From NCBI RefSeq assembly GCF_014280875.1, contig NZ_JACLAL010000010.1:69501-133500 (forward strand): a stretch of DNA of 64,000 nt. Direction: 5' to 3'. Of this stretch, positions 33,001 to 42,016 are shown piece after piece (position 1 is the first letter of the stretch; each line of letters opens with the position of its first letter). The position numbers and the translations under genes were made by a program. This DNA comes from Paenirhizobium daejeonense. GTDB taxonomy: Bacteria > Pseudomonadota > Alphaproteobacteria > Rhizobiales > Rhizobiaceae. Below the pieces are notes generated by a model, which was not told the origin of the DNA, ran no database searches, and saw only the letters and a program-made list of their open reading frames with translations.

Positions 33001-33072
33001 GCGCTCTACGTGGCCTGGTTCCGGCTGAAACCCGATACGCCAGCAACGCCGGTCGTTGCTGAGGCCGAGTAA
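30001..33072 (+). CDS. RND family efflux permease
   Basis: A 1023-aa proton-driven inner membrane pump of the AcrB/HAE superfamily. TM1 lies near residues 15-32, a large periplasmic loop follows, and a TM2-TM6 block holds the proton-relay aspartates in LIIALGLLVDDAMIAVEMM. A second equivalent half follows, with GIGILIRNSVILVVQIEE-type helices near residue 910 (LIGILIRNSVILVVQ). N-terminal text such as IGREEDPSFTIKTMTIS groups it with the AcrB-like pumps usually paired with two adaptors. Substrates cannot be told from sequence; drugs, solvents or metabolites are possible. Confidence 0.93.
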   Translation: MKSFNLSDWALRHRSLVWYLMIIFMLAGALSFVEIGREEDPSFTIKTMTISAQWPGASVSDTTKQVTERIERKLEELDSLDYTKSITRPGSTLIFVELKPTTKARNVPQIWQKVRNMMADIKGEFPSGVLGPQFNDDFGDVFGNVYAFTADGLSERQLRDYVEEARTRILAVDNIGKVDLVGARDEVIFLEFSTRQLASLGLDQTAVLSTLQAQNATAPSGVIQSGPERISVRVGGQFSSEESLREVNLRVNDRFFRLSDIATIRRGYTDPPDNLFRFNGQPAIGLAIGMKQGANLLEFGKALKAEMRDIESKLPVGVGVHLVSDQPQVVEEAVSGFTQALFEAVVIVLVVSFVSLGLRAGFVVALSIPLTLAITFLVMSLLEISLQRISLGALIIALGLLVDDAMIAVEMMVARLELGDPMKKAATYVYTSTAFPMLTGTLVTVAGFIPIGLNSSAAGEFTFTLFVVLAVSLLTSWIVAVLFTPLLGATILSEKLKKHEHKKSRAGRMFENFLHLTMRWRYATIATTIAIFGLSIYGMQFVQQQFFPSSDRVELIVDWSLPQNVSIAETNAEIERFEKEQLAGNPDVIRYSSYVGQGSVRFVLAFDVQPPDPAFGQTIIITKDLEARDRLKRQFQDYLKKTFPATDAYVKLLDIGPPVGRPVQYRISSEDIETLKLKAQELAGIMARNPHVGDVVYDWMEPARVLRVDVLQDKARLLGVSSKDIATVLNSVVGGTTVTQINDDVYLVNVVARANPQERSSIDTLEDLQLTGSNGNSVPLAAVANFRYETEQPVIWRRDRIPTISVKAGVLDATQPATVVEQLTGDVDEFRNTLPPGFTLEVGGTVESSAESQQPIAAVVPYMLLTMATILMVQLQSFSRLFLVFSVAPLALIGVVAALLPSGAPMGFVAILGVLALIGILIRNSVILVVQIEELRAEGKAPWEAVVEATQHRTRPILLTAAAASLGLIPIAREVFWGPMAYAMMGGIIVGTLLTLVFLPALYVAWFRLKPDTPATPVVAEAE

Positions 33073-33076
33073 CAGT

Positions 33077-33691
33077 ATGAAGGAACCGCGTCGCCGTGGC
33101 CGCCCGCCGCTGGGACAGGAGCCAAAGGCCGGCGCCATCCTTGAGAAGGCGACTTTCGCCTTCGCCGAATTCGGCTATGAAGGCACAAGTCTGCGCCTGA
33201 TCGCGGAAAGAGCCGATGTGGACGTCGCCTATGTCGGTCGCCTCTACGGCTCCAAGCTGGGCTTGTGGAAAGCGACGATCGACGGCGTCGCCGAAGAACT
33301 CGTCGATCGCCTGCGAAATCTTCCGGAACCGGATGCCGAAGATGCCTTGCCCCGCGCCATCGCGGTGCTTTGCGATCTTCTCTGCGATCGTCCGGAACTC
33401 GCCATGTTCATGCTTAAGGAATTCGCCGACCGGGACGAGCGCTTCGAATATGCCTTCGAAAAAATCGGCTCTATGATGCGGGGCCTGTTCGTCGCCCGCA
33501 TCCGGATCGCACAGGCACACGGCAAGGCTCCAGCCGGCGATCCGGACTTTCTGTTCTATGCCTTCGCCAGCGCCATGGCGATGACTGCCGCCACCCGCCC
33601 CTACCTTGCGCGCTTCACAGCGACGGCCCGGAAGGACGACAGCTACCGCGCCGAACTGCACCGGACACTTTCCAGCATCCTCCTCAGATGA
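33077..33691 (+). CDS. TetR family regulator of the RND operon
   Basis: A 204-aa repressor with an N-terminal helix-turn-helix (FAEFGYEGTSLRLIAERADVDVAYVGRLYGSK, about residues 25-56) and a helical ligand domain. It starts four bases after the pump stop and so is the last gene of the pump operon, which suggests autoregulation. The frame opens at 33056, but the ATG at 33077 begins the basic arm KEPRRRGRPP typical of TetR proteins. Its probable operator is the palindrome at 27683-27710. The inducer is unknown. Confidence 0.88.
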   Translation: MKEPRRRGRPPLGQEPKAGAILEKATFAFAEFGYEGTSLRLIAERADVDVAYVGRLYGSKLGLWKATIDGVAEELVDRLRNLPEPDAEDALPRAIAVLCDLLCDRPELAMFMLKEFADRDERFEYAFEKIGSMMRGLFVARIRIAQAHGKAPAGDPDFLFYAFASAMAMTAATRPYLARFTATARKDDSYRAELHRTLSSILLR

Positions 33692-33825
33692 ACGACCTTT
33701 TCTTTCCCGGCGCAGTCCTTACAATGATTTGCCACGACCGCTGGGTGGACAAGATTTTCATAACTTCCGACGGTCGGCTTTCAGGCCGAATATGACGGTA
33801 TCGCAATCCCACCTGGAAAAGATCA

Positions 33826-35436
33826 ATGACCCATTCCGCCGTTTCCCGCCGTTTCCTGCTGAAGGGCGCCGGCTGGCTGCTCGCTTCCACCGCCCTGCCA
33901 TCGTTTTCCTTTGCGCAAAGCGCTGCAGGCGGCGGGCGTTTGATCGTTGCAGCGGACTCCGAGCCGAAGAACCTCAACCCGGCAATCGTGGCATCGAACG
34001 GCGTCTTCTTCATCTCCAGTAAAGTCGTCGAACCTCTGGCCGAAGCCTCCTTCGAAGGTGAAGACGGCCTTTCGCCACGGCTCGCGCTCTCCTGGGAAGG
34101 TGCGGAAGATGGCTGCAGCATCACCTTCAAATTGCGTGAAGGCGTGAGATGGCATGATGGCAAGCCCTTCACTTCCGCCGACGTCGCCTTCTCTGCCCTG
34201 AACCTCTGGAAACCGCTGCAGAACCTCGGGCGCACCGTCTTCGCCAATCTCGATACCGTCGAGACCCCCGATGAGCTGACCGCCATCTTCCGCTTCTCGA
34301 AGCCCACACCGTTGCAGCTGATCCGCAACGCCCTGCCCGTCGTCAGCAGCGTCGTGCCGAAGCATCTCTACGAGGGAACCGATATCGCCGCGAACCCGGC
34401 GAACACCAGCCCCGTCGGCACCGGCCCCTTCCGATTTGCCGAGCACAAGCCGGGCGAATATTACCGGCTGGAACGCAATCCCGACTACTGGGATAAGGAC
34501 GAACCGAAGCTCGACGAGGTGATCTATCGCGTGCTACCGGACCGCGCAGCAGCCGCCTCGGCTCTGGAAGCGGAAGAAATCCAGCTCGCCGCCTTCTCCG
34601 CCGTGCCGCTGGCAGACCTCGACCGCATCTCCAAGGTTCCCGGCATCAAGGTCATCACCAAGGGCTATGAAGCTCTTACCTATCAGCTCGTGGTGGAGAT
34701 CAACCACCGCCGCAAGGAGCTTGCCGACCTCAAGGTGCGGCAGGCGATCGCCCATGCCATCGACCGCAAGTTCGTCGTAGACACCATCTTCCTCGGCTAT
34801 GCCACGGCTTCCACCGGACCTGTTCCGAAGAACGCGCCGGAATTCTACGATCCGGATGTCCAGACCTATGATTTCGACGTCGCCAAGGCCAATGCCCTGC
34901 TGGACGAGGCGGGATACCCGCGTGGCGAAAACGGTACGCGTTTCTCGCTGAAGCTTCGGCCCGCCCCCTATTTCAACGAGACCCGGCAGTTCGGCGACTA
35001 TCTCCGTCAGGCGCTTGCAGCCGTCGGCATCGACGCCGAACTCGTCAACGCCGACTCGGCCGCCCATCAGAAAGCCGTCTACACCGATCACGACTTCGAT
35101 CTGGCGGTGGCGCCGCCGGTTTTCCGTGGAGACCCGGCGATCTCGACGACCATCCTCGTTCAATCCGGTATTCCGGCTGGCGTGCCCTTCTCCAATCAGG
35201 GCGGCTACGCCAGCGCCGAACTCGACGGCATCATCGCCAAAGCCGCGGAAACGGTGGATGCCGATGCCCGCACCGCGCTTTACCGGACGTTCCAGGAACG
35301 TGTCGCCTCCGACCTGCCGCTGATCAACGTTGCGGAATGGGGCTTCATCACAGTGGCGCGCGACACGGTTCTCAACGTCGCAAGCAATCCACGATGGGCG
35401 GTTTCCAACTGGGCCGATACCACGCTTCAATCCTGA
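33826..35436 (+). CDS. ABC transporter substrate-binding protein, family 5 (peptide/nickel type)
   Basis: A 536-aa periplasmic protein of the SBP_bac_5 family with a Tat-like signal (SRRFLLKGAGWLLAST). Family text includes EPKNLNPAIV near the N-terminus, VRWHDGKPFTSADVAFS, and VGTGPFRFAEHKPGEYYRLERN. It binds oligopeptides, dipeptides, nickel or other small ligands; the ligand cannot be assigned. It heads a five-gene importer operon and is followed after 56 bases by the first permease. Confidence 0.9.
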   Translation: MTHSAVSRRFLLKGAGWLLASTALPSFSFAQSAAGGGRLIVAADSEPKNLNPAIVASNGVFFISSKVVEPLAEASFEGEDGLSPRLALSWEGAEDGCSITFKLREGVRWHDGKPFTSADVAFSALNLWKPLQNLGRTVFANLDTVETPDELTAIFRFSKPTPLQLIRNALPVVSSVVPKHLYEGTDIAANPANTSPVGTGPFRFAEHKPGEYYRLERNPDYWDKDEPKLDEVIYRVLPDRAAAASALEAEEIQLAAFSAVPLADLDRISKVPGIKVITKGYEALTYQLVVEINHRRKELADLKVRQAIAHAIDRKFVVDTIFLGYATASTGPVPKNAPEFYDPDVQTYDFDVAKANALLDEAGYPRGENGTRFSLKLRPAPYFNETRQFGDYLRQALAAVGIDAELVNADSAAHQKAVYTDHDFDLAVAPPVFRGDPAISTTILVQSGIPAGVPFSNQGGYASAELDGIIAKAAETVDADARTALYRTFQERVASDLPLINVAEWGFITVARDTVLNVASNPRWAVSNWADTTLQS

Positions 35437-35492
35437 TGGTGCAGCGTGCTAGCTTGGCCCCTACCTATTGACCAACCAAGGCCAGCCTCGGC

Positions 35493-36482
35493 GTGAAGCG
35501 CGCAATCCGATTGATCAGAAGACGTGCGATTAGCAGCATTCCGGTGCTGTTGATTATCGTGTTCTTGACCTTTCTCCTGCTGGAGTCCGCTTCCGGCGAT
35601 GCGGTTGACGCCTATCTCGTCTCGATCGGCGGCGGCGATCCCTCTCTCGTCCAATCCTTGAGGCAGAGCTACGGCCTCGACCAGTCGATGATGGCAAGGC
35701 TCTGGCTCTACCTGTCCTCGCTTGCCCGGCTCGACCTCGGCTGGTCGGTCGCCTTCGATCGGCCCGTGCTCGGCCTGCTCATCGAAAGGCTCCCTAACAC
35801 CCTGCTGATGATGGGCAGCGCAACGGCATTTGCCTTCGGCCTCGGCACAACGCTCGGCATTCTCGCCGGCGCTCGACCCGGCAGCCTGCGCGACAGGCTG
35901 CTTTCCACCACATCGCTGATCCTCTATGCCATACCGGGCTTCTGGCTCGGCCTGATGCTCAGCATCCTGTTTTCCGTCCAGCTTCGCTGGCTGCCGGTAT
36001 CCGGCATCGAGACCATTGCCTCGGGCCGTACCGGTCTCGCGCGCGCGGCCGACATTGCGGCACACCTCGCTCTCCCCGTCGCAACCCTCGCGCTGATCTA
36101 TCTTGCTCTCTTCCTTCGCGTGATGCGCGCCGGCATGGCCGAGGTCTGGACGCTCGATTTCATTCTCTTCGCCCGCGCTCGTGGTCTATCACGGACACGG
36201 ATCGTGCTGCGCCACGTTGCAAGAAATGCGCTGTTGCCACTCGTCACCATGCTGGGCCTGCGGTCCGCCGCCATGCTCGGCGGCAGTGTCGTGATCGAGA
36301 GCATATTCGCCATACCGGGTTTCGGAAGGCTGGCGCAGGAAGCCGTCAGCGGTCGCGACGCCCCCCTTCTGATGGGCATCATCCTCACCTCCGCCATTCT
36401 CGTGATCCTCATCAACCTCGTGATCGACATGCTCTATTCCTGGCTCGACCCGCGGGTCGGTGCTTCGGAGGCCGCATCTTGA
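35493..36482 (+). CDS. ABC transporter permease (DppB/OppB type)
   Basis: A 329-aa inner membrane permease with about six helices. The EAA-like loop contains ARARGLSRTRIVLRHVARNALLPLVT, which docks the ATPase. The start is a GTG with AAGG upstream. The stop overlaps the next start (TTGA), so the two permeases are coupled. Substrate as for the binding protein: peptide/nickel family. Confidence 0.92.
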   Translation: MKRAIRLIRRRAISSIPVLLIIVFLTFLLLESASGDAVDAYLVSIGGGDPSLVQSLRQSYGLDQSMMARLWLYLSSLARLDLGWSVAFDRPVLGLLIERLPNTLLMMGSATAFAFGLGTTLGILAGARPGSLRDRLLSTTSLILYAIPGFWLGLMLSILFSVQLRWLPVSGIETIASGRTGLARAADIAAHLALPVATLALIYLALFLRVMRAGMAEVWTLDFILFARARGLSRTRIVLRHVARNALLPLVTMLGLRSAAMLGGSVVIESIFAIPGFGRLAQEAVSGRDAPLLMGIILTSAILVILINLVIDMLYSWLDPRVGASEAAS

Positions 36483-37312
36483 GGCTCGCGAAAAAGTTGC
36501 TGGCCACGCCCGAAGGTGCGATCGGCCTTGCCCTGCTGCTCCTGCTTGCCATGATCGCCCTGCTGGCGCCGGTTCTCTCGCCCGGCGATCCGCTACGCAT
36601 CGCCGGCCGGGCCCTTATCGCCCCCTTCACCGACCCCGCCCTTCCGCTTGGCACCGACCGGCTGGGCCGCGACGTGCTCGCAGGACTGCTGCATGGTGCG
36701 CGCACCTCGCTTGCCGTCGGACTGGCGGCCGCCGTCGCAGCCCTTGCGCTGGGACTGAGCGTCGGCATGACGGCGGGCTTTGCCGGCGGCCTCGTCGATG
36801 AAGCGCTGATGCGCGTCGTCGATGCCTTCCAGATCGTCCCCGGCTTCCTGCTGGCCCTCGCCTTCGTCAGCGTCATGGGCGGATCGATGCCAGTGGTGGT
36901 GCTTGCCATCGCACTCGGCGCATGGTCGGACCCGGCACGCCTGACACGCGCGCAGGTTCTGTCCGTGCGCGAGCAGGATTACGTCGCCTCCGCCCGCGTC
37001 ATCGGCATGCACCCCGCCGAAATCGCATGTAAGGAAATACTGCCGAATATCCTGCCGCCGCTGCTTGCCCTTTCCGCCGTCATCGTCGCCGCGGCGATCC
37101 TGACGGAAGCAGCCCTTTCATTCCTCGGGTTGGGCGACCCGAACATGGTGACATGGGGATCGATGATTGCTGAGGGACGCAACGTGCTGCGTTCATCGCC
37201 CTGGCTTTCGGTCATTCCGGGGCTCGCTCTCGTCGTCACGGTGATCGCGGTTTATCTCGTCGGCGAAGGTCTCGACCGGACGCTGAAAGACCAGAAGGAT
37301 AGCACGCGATGA
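36479..37312 (+). CDS. ABC transporter permease (DppC/OppC type)
   Basis: A 277-aa second permease. Typical parts are LGTDRLGRDVLAGLLHGARTSL and the ATPase-contact loop ASARVIGMHPAEIACKEILPNILPP. The start is a TTG at 36479 within the stop of the first permease; the protein begins with RLAKKLLATPEGAIGL, typical of DppC. It ends in an ATGA overlap with the ATPase gene. Confidence 0.92.
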   Translation: MRLAKKLLATPEGAIGLALLLLLAMIALLAPVLSPGDPLRIAGRALIAPFTDPALPLGTDRLGRDVLAGLLHGARTSLAVGLAAAVAALALGLSVGMTAGFAGGLVDEALMRVVDAFQIVPGFLLALAFVSVMGGSMPVVVLAIALGAWSDPARLTRAQVLSVREQDYVASARVIGMHPAEIACKEILPNILPPLLALSAVIVAAAILTEAALSFLGLGDPNMVTWGSMIAEGRNVLRSSPWLSVIPGLALVVTVIAVYLVGEGLDRTLKDQKDSTR

Positions 37313-38106
37313 ATAGCATTCTTTGCGCTATCCGACAGCTTTCAGTCACTTACGGGAAGGACACCACACAGCCCGCCGCGCTTCGCGGCGTAAACCTCGA
37401 CGTAATCGCAGGCGAACGTCTCGCCATCATCGGCGAAAGCGGTTCGGGAAAAAGCACGCTGGCCAGAGCCATTGCCGGATTGTTGCCGGAAGGATCGAGG
37501 GTAGAAGGCGGGATCGGCTGGCCCTCCGGAGGAGACCAACCGAAACCTGGTAGGGACATCGGCTTTATCTTTCAGGATCCAACAGCAAGCCTCGACCCCG
37601 TTCTCACCATCGGCGAGCAGATTGCCGAAGGCGCCTGCCGGCATCTCGGCATCGGCTGGAAGGAAGCGTTCACGCATGCGCTGGAGCTGCTGCACCGCGT
37701 CCGCATTCCCCATCCGGAAAAGGCGTTGAAGGCCTATCCGCACCAGTTTTCCGGCGGCCAGCGCCAGCGCATCGCAATTGCCGCGGCCATCTCCGCCCGC
37801 CCCTCCTTCCTGATCGCCGACGAGCCGACGAGCGCGCTCGACATGGTGGTGCAGGCCGAAATCGTATCGCTGCTCGACGAACTCGTCCGCGAAACCGGCA
37901 TGACGCTGCTGTTCATCACCCATGATCTGGCGCTAGCTTCGGGCTTCGCCGATCGCGTCGCCATCTTCGAGGGTGGTCATTTGGTCGAGCAAGGGCCAAC
38001 CGGCACTGTGCTCGCGGCCCCGCAGACCACCTATGCCAGAAGCCTGATCGCCAATCATCTCGATCTGTCCTCGCCGCCGCTCATAGGGAAGGCGTCTCCC
38101 CTATGA
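37309..38106 (+). CDS. ABC transporter ATP-binding protein (DppD/OppD type)
   Basis: A 265-aa ATPase with Walker A GESGSGKST, Q-loop DPTASLDP, signature FSGGQRQRI and Walker B FLIADEPTSALD. It is shorter than the usual ~330 aa of DppD because it lacks most of the C-terminal Fe-S or oligopeptide-specific extension. It overlaps both neighbours by four bases. Confidence 0.93.
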   Translation: MNSILCAIRQLSVTYGKDTTQPAALRGVNLDVIAGERLAIIGESGSGKSTLARAIAGLLPEGSRVEGGIGWPSGGDQPKPGRDIGFIFQDPTASLDPVLTIGEQIAEGACRHLGIGWKEAFTHALELLHRVRIPHPEKALKAYPHQFSGGQRQRIAIAAAISARPSFLIADEPTSALDMVVQAEIVSLLDELVRETGMTLLFITHDLALASGFADRVAIFEGGHLVEQGPTGTVLAAPQTTYARSLIANHLDLSSPPLIGKASPL

Positions 38107-38903
38107 CACTGCTGACCGTGGATAACCTGACCAAAAGTTACGTGGGCCATGGCCGTCATGTCACGGCCCTCGACGGCGTGTCGTTCACACTCGCCGAGGG
38201 ACAGACGCTCGGCCTCGCTGGCGCTTCGGGCAGCGGGAAATCGACGCTCGCCCGCGTACTGCTACGGCTGCTTGCCACCGACGCCGGACAGGTGCACTTC
38301 GCCGGTGAGGATTGGCTGACGCTTTCCGGCTCCCGGCTCAGGCAGCGGCGTCGCGGAATGCAGATGGTCTTTCAGGATGTACTCGGCGCTTTCAACCCGC
38401 GCGCGACGGTCGGCTCCGTGCTCGACGATCCTCTGCGCATCCACGACATCGTCGCCCGGGCCGAACGGCCACGCGAGATCGCGGGCCTGCTCGACCGCGT
38501 CGGACTGCCGACATCTTATGCCGGGCGTTCGATCCGCGAGCTATCGGGCGGTCAGCGCCAACGCGTGGCAATCGCCCGCGCCATCGCCACGCGACCGTCG
38601 CTGATCGTTCTGGATGAAGCCGTTTCCGCACTGGATGCCTCGGTGAGACGCCGCATCCTCGAGCTTCTGGTCGAACTGCAGCAGGAACGCGGGATCGCCT
38701 ATCTCTTCGTTTCCCATGACCTCGCCGTTCTCCAGGTCGTCTCGCACCGGATCGCGATCATGCATGAGGGCCGAATCGTGGAGACGGGAGCCACCAATGC
38801 TGTGATCGGCAATCCGCAATCGTCGGCGGCGAAGGCGCTCATCGCCGCCGTGCCTCGGCTAGTCACCGGAACGCCAACTGAACCGGACCCCAGCCATCCG
38901 TGA
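38103..38903 (+). CDS. ABC transporter ATP-binding protein (DppF/OppF type)
   Basis: A 266-aa second ATPase with Walker A GASGSGKST, LGAFNPRATV in the Q-loop region, signature LSGGQRQRV and Walker B IVLDEAVSALDASV. The compact C-terminus lacks the longer oligopeptide extension. It is the last gene of the importer and ends 16 bases from the convergent TSUP gene, with no obvious terminator between. Confidence 0.93.
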   Translation: MTLLTVDNLTKSYVGHGRHVTALDGVSFTLAEGQTLGLAGASGSGKSTLARVLLRLLATDAGQVHFAGEDWLTLSGSRLRQRRRGMQMVFQDVLGAFNPRATVGSVLDDPLRIHDIVARAERPREIAGLLDRVGLPTSYAGRSIRELSGGQRQRVAIARAIATRPSLIVLDEAVSALDASVRRRILELLVELQQERGIAYLFVSHDLAVLQVVSHRIAIMHEGRIVETGATNAVIGNPQSSAAKALIAAVPRLVTGTPTEPDPSHP

Positions 38904-38919
38904 GGGAGGGCAAGCCTTT

Positions 38920-39768
38920 TCAAAGCGTCAGCAGGAAGCGGACACTGACTGCCAGCAGAAACAGGCCGAAGGCGATCTCCAGCTTGCGGCGGGAAAGCGC
39001 ATGAGCAAGCGTCGCGCCGAATGAAGCGCACATCACGCTGGTCGGAATAAAAAGCGCGGCACCGATCAGCGAGACGAACCCGATCGAAAGGGGGAACTGC
39101 AGCGCCATGACATCGGGATAATCAGTAGCGCGACCCCAGCCGGCATACATGTAGCCGAGCGCACCCGGCACCGACACCAGCATGCCAACGCCGGCGGACG
39201 TGGCAACCGCCTGATGGATCGGCCGGCGGTAGAAGGTCAGGACCATGGTGGAAAGCTGTCCACCGCCAATACCCATCAGGGACGACAGCACGCCGATCAC
39301 CACGCCATAGATCCTCATCGGCAGGCTGCCCGGCAGGTCGTCGCCAAGACGCCAGCTGTCCCGGCCGAACAACAGGCGTATCGCCGAAAAGCCGGCCACC
39401 ACCACGAAGACGACCTTGAAGATTTCTGGTGAGGCATAGCGGGCAATGACGCTGCCGCCGAGTACGCCGGCGACGATCGGCACCGCCCATATGCGCAGCA
39501 CCGAGAGATCGACCGCTCCCTTTCGCTTGTGGGTCATGAAGGAACGGAAGGAGGTCGGAATGATCACCGCAAGCGAGGTGCCGATACAGAGCTGCATGCG
39601 CACAGCCTCCGGCACCTCCAGAATGCGGAAAAGTTCGTAGAGGATCGGCACGATGACCGTGCCGCCGCCGACGCCGAACAGGCCGGCAAGCACTCCGGTA
39701 AGCGCCCCGGCCGCAAGCAGGGCGAGGATCAGAAGAAGAAGGTCGCCATAGGGCATGCCGAATATCAT
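38920..39768 (-). CDS. TSUP family (TauE/SafE) sulfite/organosulfonate permease
   Basis: A 282-aa membrane protein with about eight helices and the two TSUP repeats: LTGVLAGLFGVGGGTVIVPIL near residue 25 and IGVLSSLMGIGGGQLSTMVL near 160. The family exports or imports sulfite, sulfonates or other small anions. There is no sulfur gene beside it to settle the substrate. The start may be the ATG at 39768 or an internal ATG five codons later (MPYGDLL). Confidence 0.88.
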   Translation of the reverse strand: MIFGMPYGDLLLLILALLAAGALTGVLAGLFGVGGGTVIVPILYELFRILEVPEAVRMQLCIGTSLAVIIPTSFRSFMTHKRKGAVDLSVLRIWAVPIVAGVLGGSVIARYASPEIFKVVFVVVAGFSAIRLLFGRDSWRLGDDLPGSLPMRIYGVVIGVLSSLMGIGGGQLSTMVLTFYRRPIHQAVATSAGVGMLVSVPGALGYMYAGWGRATDYPDVMALQFPLSIGFVSLIGAALFIPTSVMCASFGATLAHALSRRKLEIAFGLFLLAVSVRFLLTL

Positions 39769-40117
39769 GGAACGCGTCTCGTCCGTCGTGCGTGAAGTCT
39801 GGTTACTACCGGATCAAACATGCGGTGACCGATCTGTCTCCGCAAAAGCCTGCCGTAAACGGACCGGACCATAGCGCCCGGAGAGAGTATGACAAGGTAA
39901 CTTCCGGCGTGAACGGTTCGGTCGGTCCAGATTGGGCGAGGTTCGAGACAATGGGCAAGAAACGATTGAGCAGCGATCAGGAGCACCTTCGTTGACGCGA
40001 TCGGAATTCCACAGACCATGCTTCAAAAATCACGGATGGCGCTTTTGATTGAAGGCAGTAAAATCGTCGGTCGCCGATATCCTCTTTTCTGTTCGGGAAA
40101 GCCTTGCTGATCGCATC
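39769..40117. other. 349-bp intergenic region between divergent genes, nothing recognised
   Basis: The promoters of the TSUP gene (-) and the GlxA-type regulator (+) must lie here. TTGACG near 39996 is a possible -35 element for the regulator. No RNA gene, repeat array or credible small gene was seen. Confidence 0.4.
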
Positions 40118-41161
40118 ATGACCAGTTCCGAGCCCATCAAGCCGCGCCAGCCCCTCAAGGTCGGCTTCATCCTAAGCAAGAGCTTCACGCTCAGCGCCTT
40201 TGCGCTGTTCGTCGATACGTTGCGGCTCGCCAGCGATGACGAGGATCGCTCGACGCGCAAGAATTGCGACTGGCAGATCCTCAGCGCCCACGGCCATTTC
40301 ATCCGCTCGAGCTGCGGCGTGCAGATCGCACCGGGAACCGGGCTGCCGGCCCCGAAGGAATTCGACTATCTGGCCGTTGTCGGCGGCCTGTTGAATGTCG
40401 AGGACCCGATCGATGGGGAGATGGAGCGTTATCTGAAGCGCGCGATCACCGAAAAGGTAAAGGTCATAGGGGTCTGCACCGGAAGCTTCATTCTGGCACA
40501 GGCGGGGCTGATGAAGAACCGCACGGCATGCGTGAGCTGGCTGCACCATCACGATTATCTCGACCGGTTCCCCGACCACCGGCTCGTCAGCAACCAGCTT
40601 TACGTCGAGGATCGCGACATCATCACCTGCGCTGGTGGAAGCGCCGTGGCCGACCTCGCGGCCAGTCTGGTCCGCCGGCACATCGGGAATTCGGCAGAAA
40701 AGAATGCCCTTCAGATCCTGCAGATCGAGCGTCGGCGCGAAGGCCGCGAGATTCAGCCGCGCAACCCGCTTTCGACCGAGCACAAGGACTCCAAGATGCG
40801 GCTTGCGCTGATCTTCATGGAGAACAATCTCGACAAGCCGGTTTCGATGGACGATGTGGCGAAATCGATGAACCTTTCGCGCCGGCAGATGGAGCGGCTC
40901 TTCCATCGCCGGCTCAAGATGTCGCCCGGCGCGGTCTATGCGCGGCTGCGGATGCGGCGTGCCCGAAGCCTTGTGCTACAGACGTCGAAGCCATTGATCG
41001 ACATTGCCATTGAAGTGGGCTTCGCCAACTCAAGCCATTTCGGCCGGCGTTTTCGCCAGACCTTCGGCTGCACGCCGAATGTGCTGAGATCCCGGCAGAA
41101 GGACAATGGCTTCGTGCATCTCGACGACGACCTCTTCGCCGGCATCGAGCAGACGCAGTAA
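40118..41161 (+). CDS. GlxA family transcriptional regulator (DJ-1/PfpI plus AraC domains)
   Basis: A regulator of about 347 aa. The N-terminal DJ-1/PfpI-like domain ([38 protein letters not shown] with the nucleophile-elbow Cys) is followed by an AraC-type DNA-binding domain with two helix-turn-helix units ([43 protein letters not shown]). The family includes regulators of carnitine, choline and amino acid catabolism. The frame opens with a TTG at 40049; the ATG at 40118 is chosen. Its targets are unknown; the xylose operon beside it has its own ROK regulator. Confidence 0.88.
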   Translation: MTSSEPIKPRQPLKVGFILSKSFTLSAFALFVDTLRLASDDEDRSTRKNCDWQILSAHGHFIRSSCGVQIAPGTGLPAPKEFDYLAVVGGLLNVEDPIDGEMERYLKRAITEKVKVIGVCTGSFILAQAGLMKNRTACVSWLHHHDYLDRFPDHRLVSNQLYVEDRDIITCAGGSAVADLAASLVRRHIGNSAEKNALQILQIERRREGREIQPRNPLSTEHKDSKMRLALIFMENNLDKPVSMDDVAKSMNLSRRQMERLFHRRLKMSPGAVYARLRMRRARSLVLQTSKPLIDIAIEVGFANSSHFGRRFRQTFGCTPNVLRSRQKDNGFVHLDDDLFAGIEQTQ

Positions 41162-41186
41162 CACATCCGTATCCTGGAAGAGGAAT

Positions 41187-41212
41187 GCTTCCGGCAGTCG
41201 CCCGCCGGAAGC
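41187..41212. terminator. Hairpin between convergent glxA-type regulator and xylG
   Basis: Perfect 9-bp arms GCTTCCGGC and GCCGGAAGC around an 8-base loop between the two convergent stops. No clear T-run on either side. Confidence 0.55.
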
Positions 41213-41218
41213 CATTGA

Positions 41219-42001
41219 TCAGCTGCGCATGGCGCCGGGGCCGGCAATCGCGCCGGGCGGGCACTTGCCCATGATGATCATCCCGAGCACTTCGTCCTTG
41301 GTCACATCCTCGGTGCGGGCATGCCCCACAACCTGGCCGTTCTTCATCACGAACACCCTGTCCGCCAGATCGAAGACGTCGTGGATATCGTGGCTGATGA
41401 GGAAGATCCCGATGCCTTCCGACTTCAGCTGCCGGATGAGATCGCCGACTTGCGCCGTTTCCTGAGGCCCAAGGGCTGCGGTCGGCTCATCCATGATCAG
41501 GATGCGGGCGTCGAACAGGATCGCCCGGGCAATCGCCACAGACTGCCGCTGACCACCGGACAAAGCCTTCACCGGTTCCTTGAAGCGCTTGAAGTTCGGG
41601 TTGAGCCGACCCATCACCTCGCGGGCCTTCGCCTCCATGGCGACGTCGTCGAGCGTGCCCCACGGCGTCTTGAGTTCGCGGCCAAGATAGAGATTGGCGG
41701 CGGCATCGACATTATCGGCAACCGCGAGCGTCTGGTAGATCGTCTCGATGCCATAAGCCTTCGCATCACGCGGATTGCGGATATCGGCCGATGTGCCGTT
41801 GATCAGGATATCGCCGCTATCACGCCGGTAGGCGCCGGAGAGGATCTTGATCAGCGTCGACTTGCCGGCACCGTTATGACCGAGAAGGGCCACGACTTCG
41901 CCGGGGTAAAGATCGACAGATGCCCTGTCGACGGCGTGAATACCGCCGAAGGAGATGGAAATGTCCTTCATTTCCACGAGGGGAGTGCGTTGCTCCGTCA
42001 T
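41219..42001 (-). CDS. xylG: Sugar ABC transporter ATP-binding protein, single-domain (XylG/FrcA type)
   Basis: A 260-aa ATPase with Walker [10 protein letters not shown], signature LSGGQRQSV and Walker [14 protein letters not shown]. Classical XylG/RbsA proteins are tandem ATPases of ~500 aa. This one has a single domain, as in the fructose transporter FrcA and many alphaproteobacterial xylose systems, so it should act as a homodimer. It lies 15 bases after xylH in an operon with xylF, which supports a xylose function. Confidence 0.87.
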   Translation of the reverse strand: MTEQRTPLVEMKDISISFGGIHAVDRASVDLYPGEVVALLGHNGAGKSTLIKILSGAYRRDSGDILINGTSADIRNPRDAKAYGIETIYQTLAVADNVDAAANLYLGRELKTPWGTLDDVAMEAKAREVMGRLNPNFKRFKEPVKALSGGQRQSVAIARAILFDARILIMDEPTAALGPQETAQVGDLIRQLKSEGIGIFLISHDIHDVFDLADRVFVMKNGQVVGHARTEDVTKDEVLGMIIMGKCPPGAIAGPGAMRS

Positions 42002-42016
42002 GATGGAAACTCCTGA

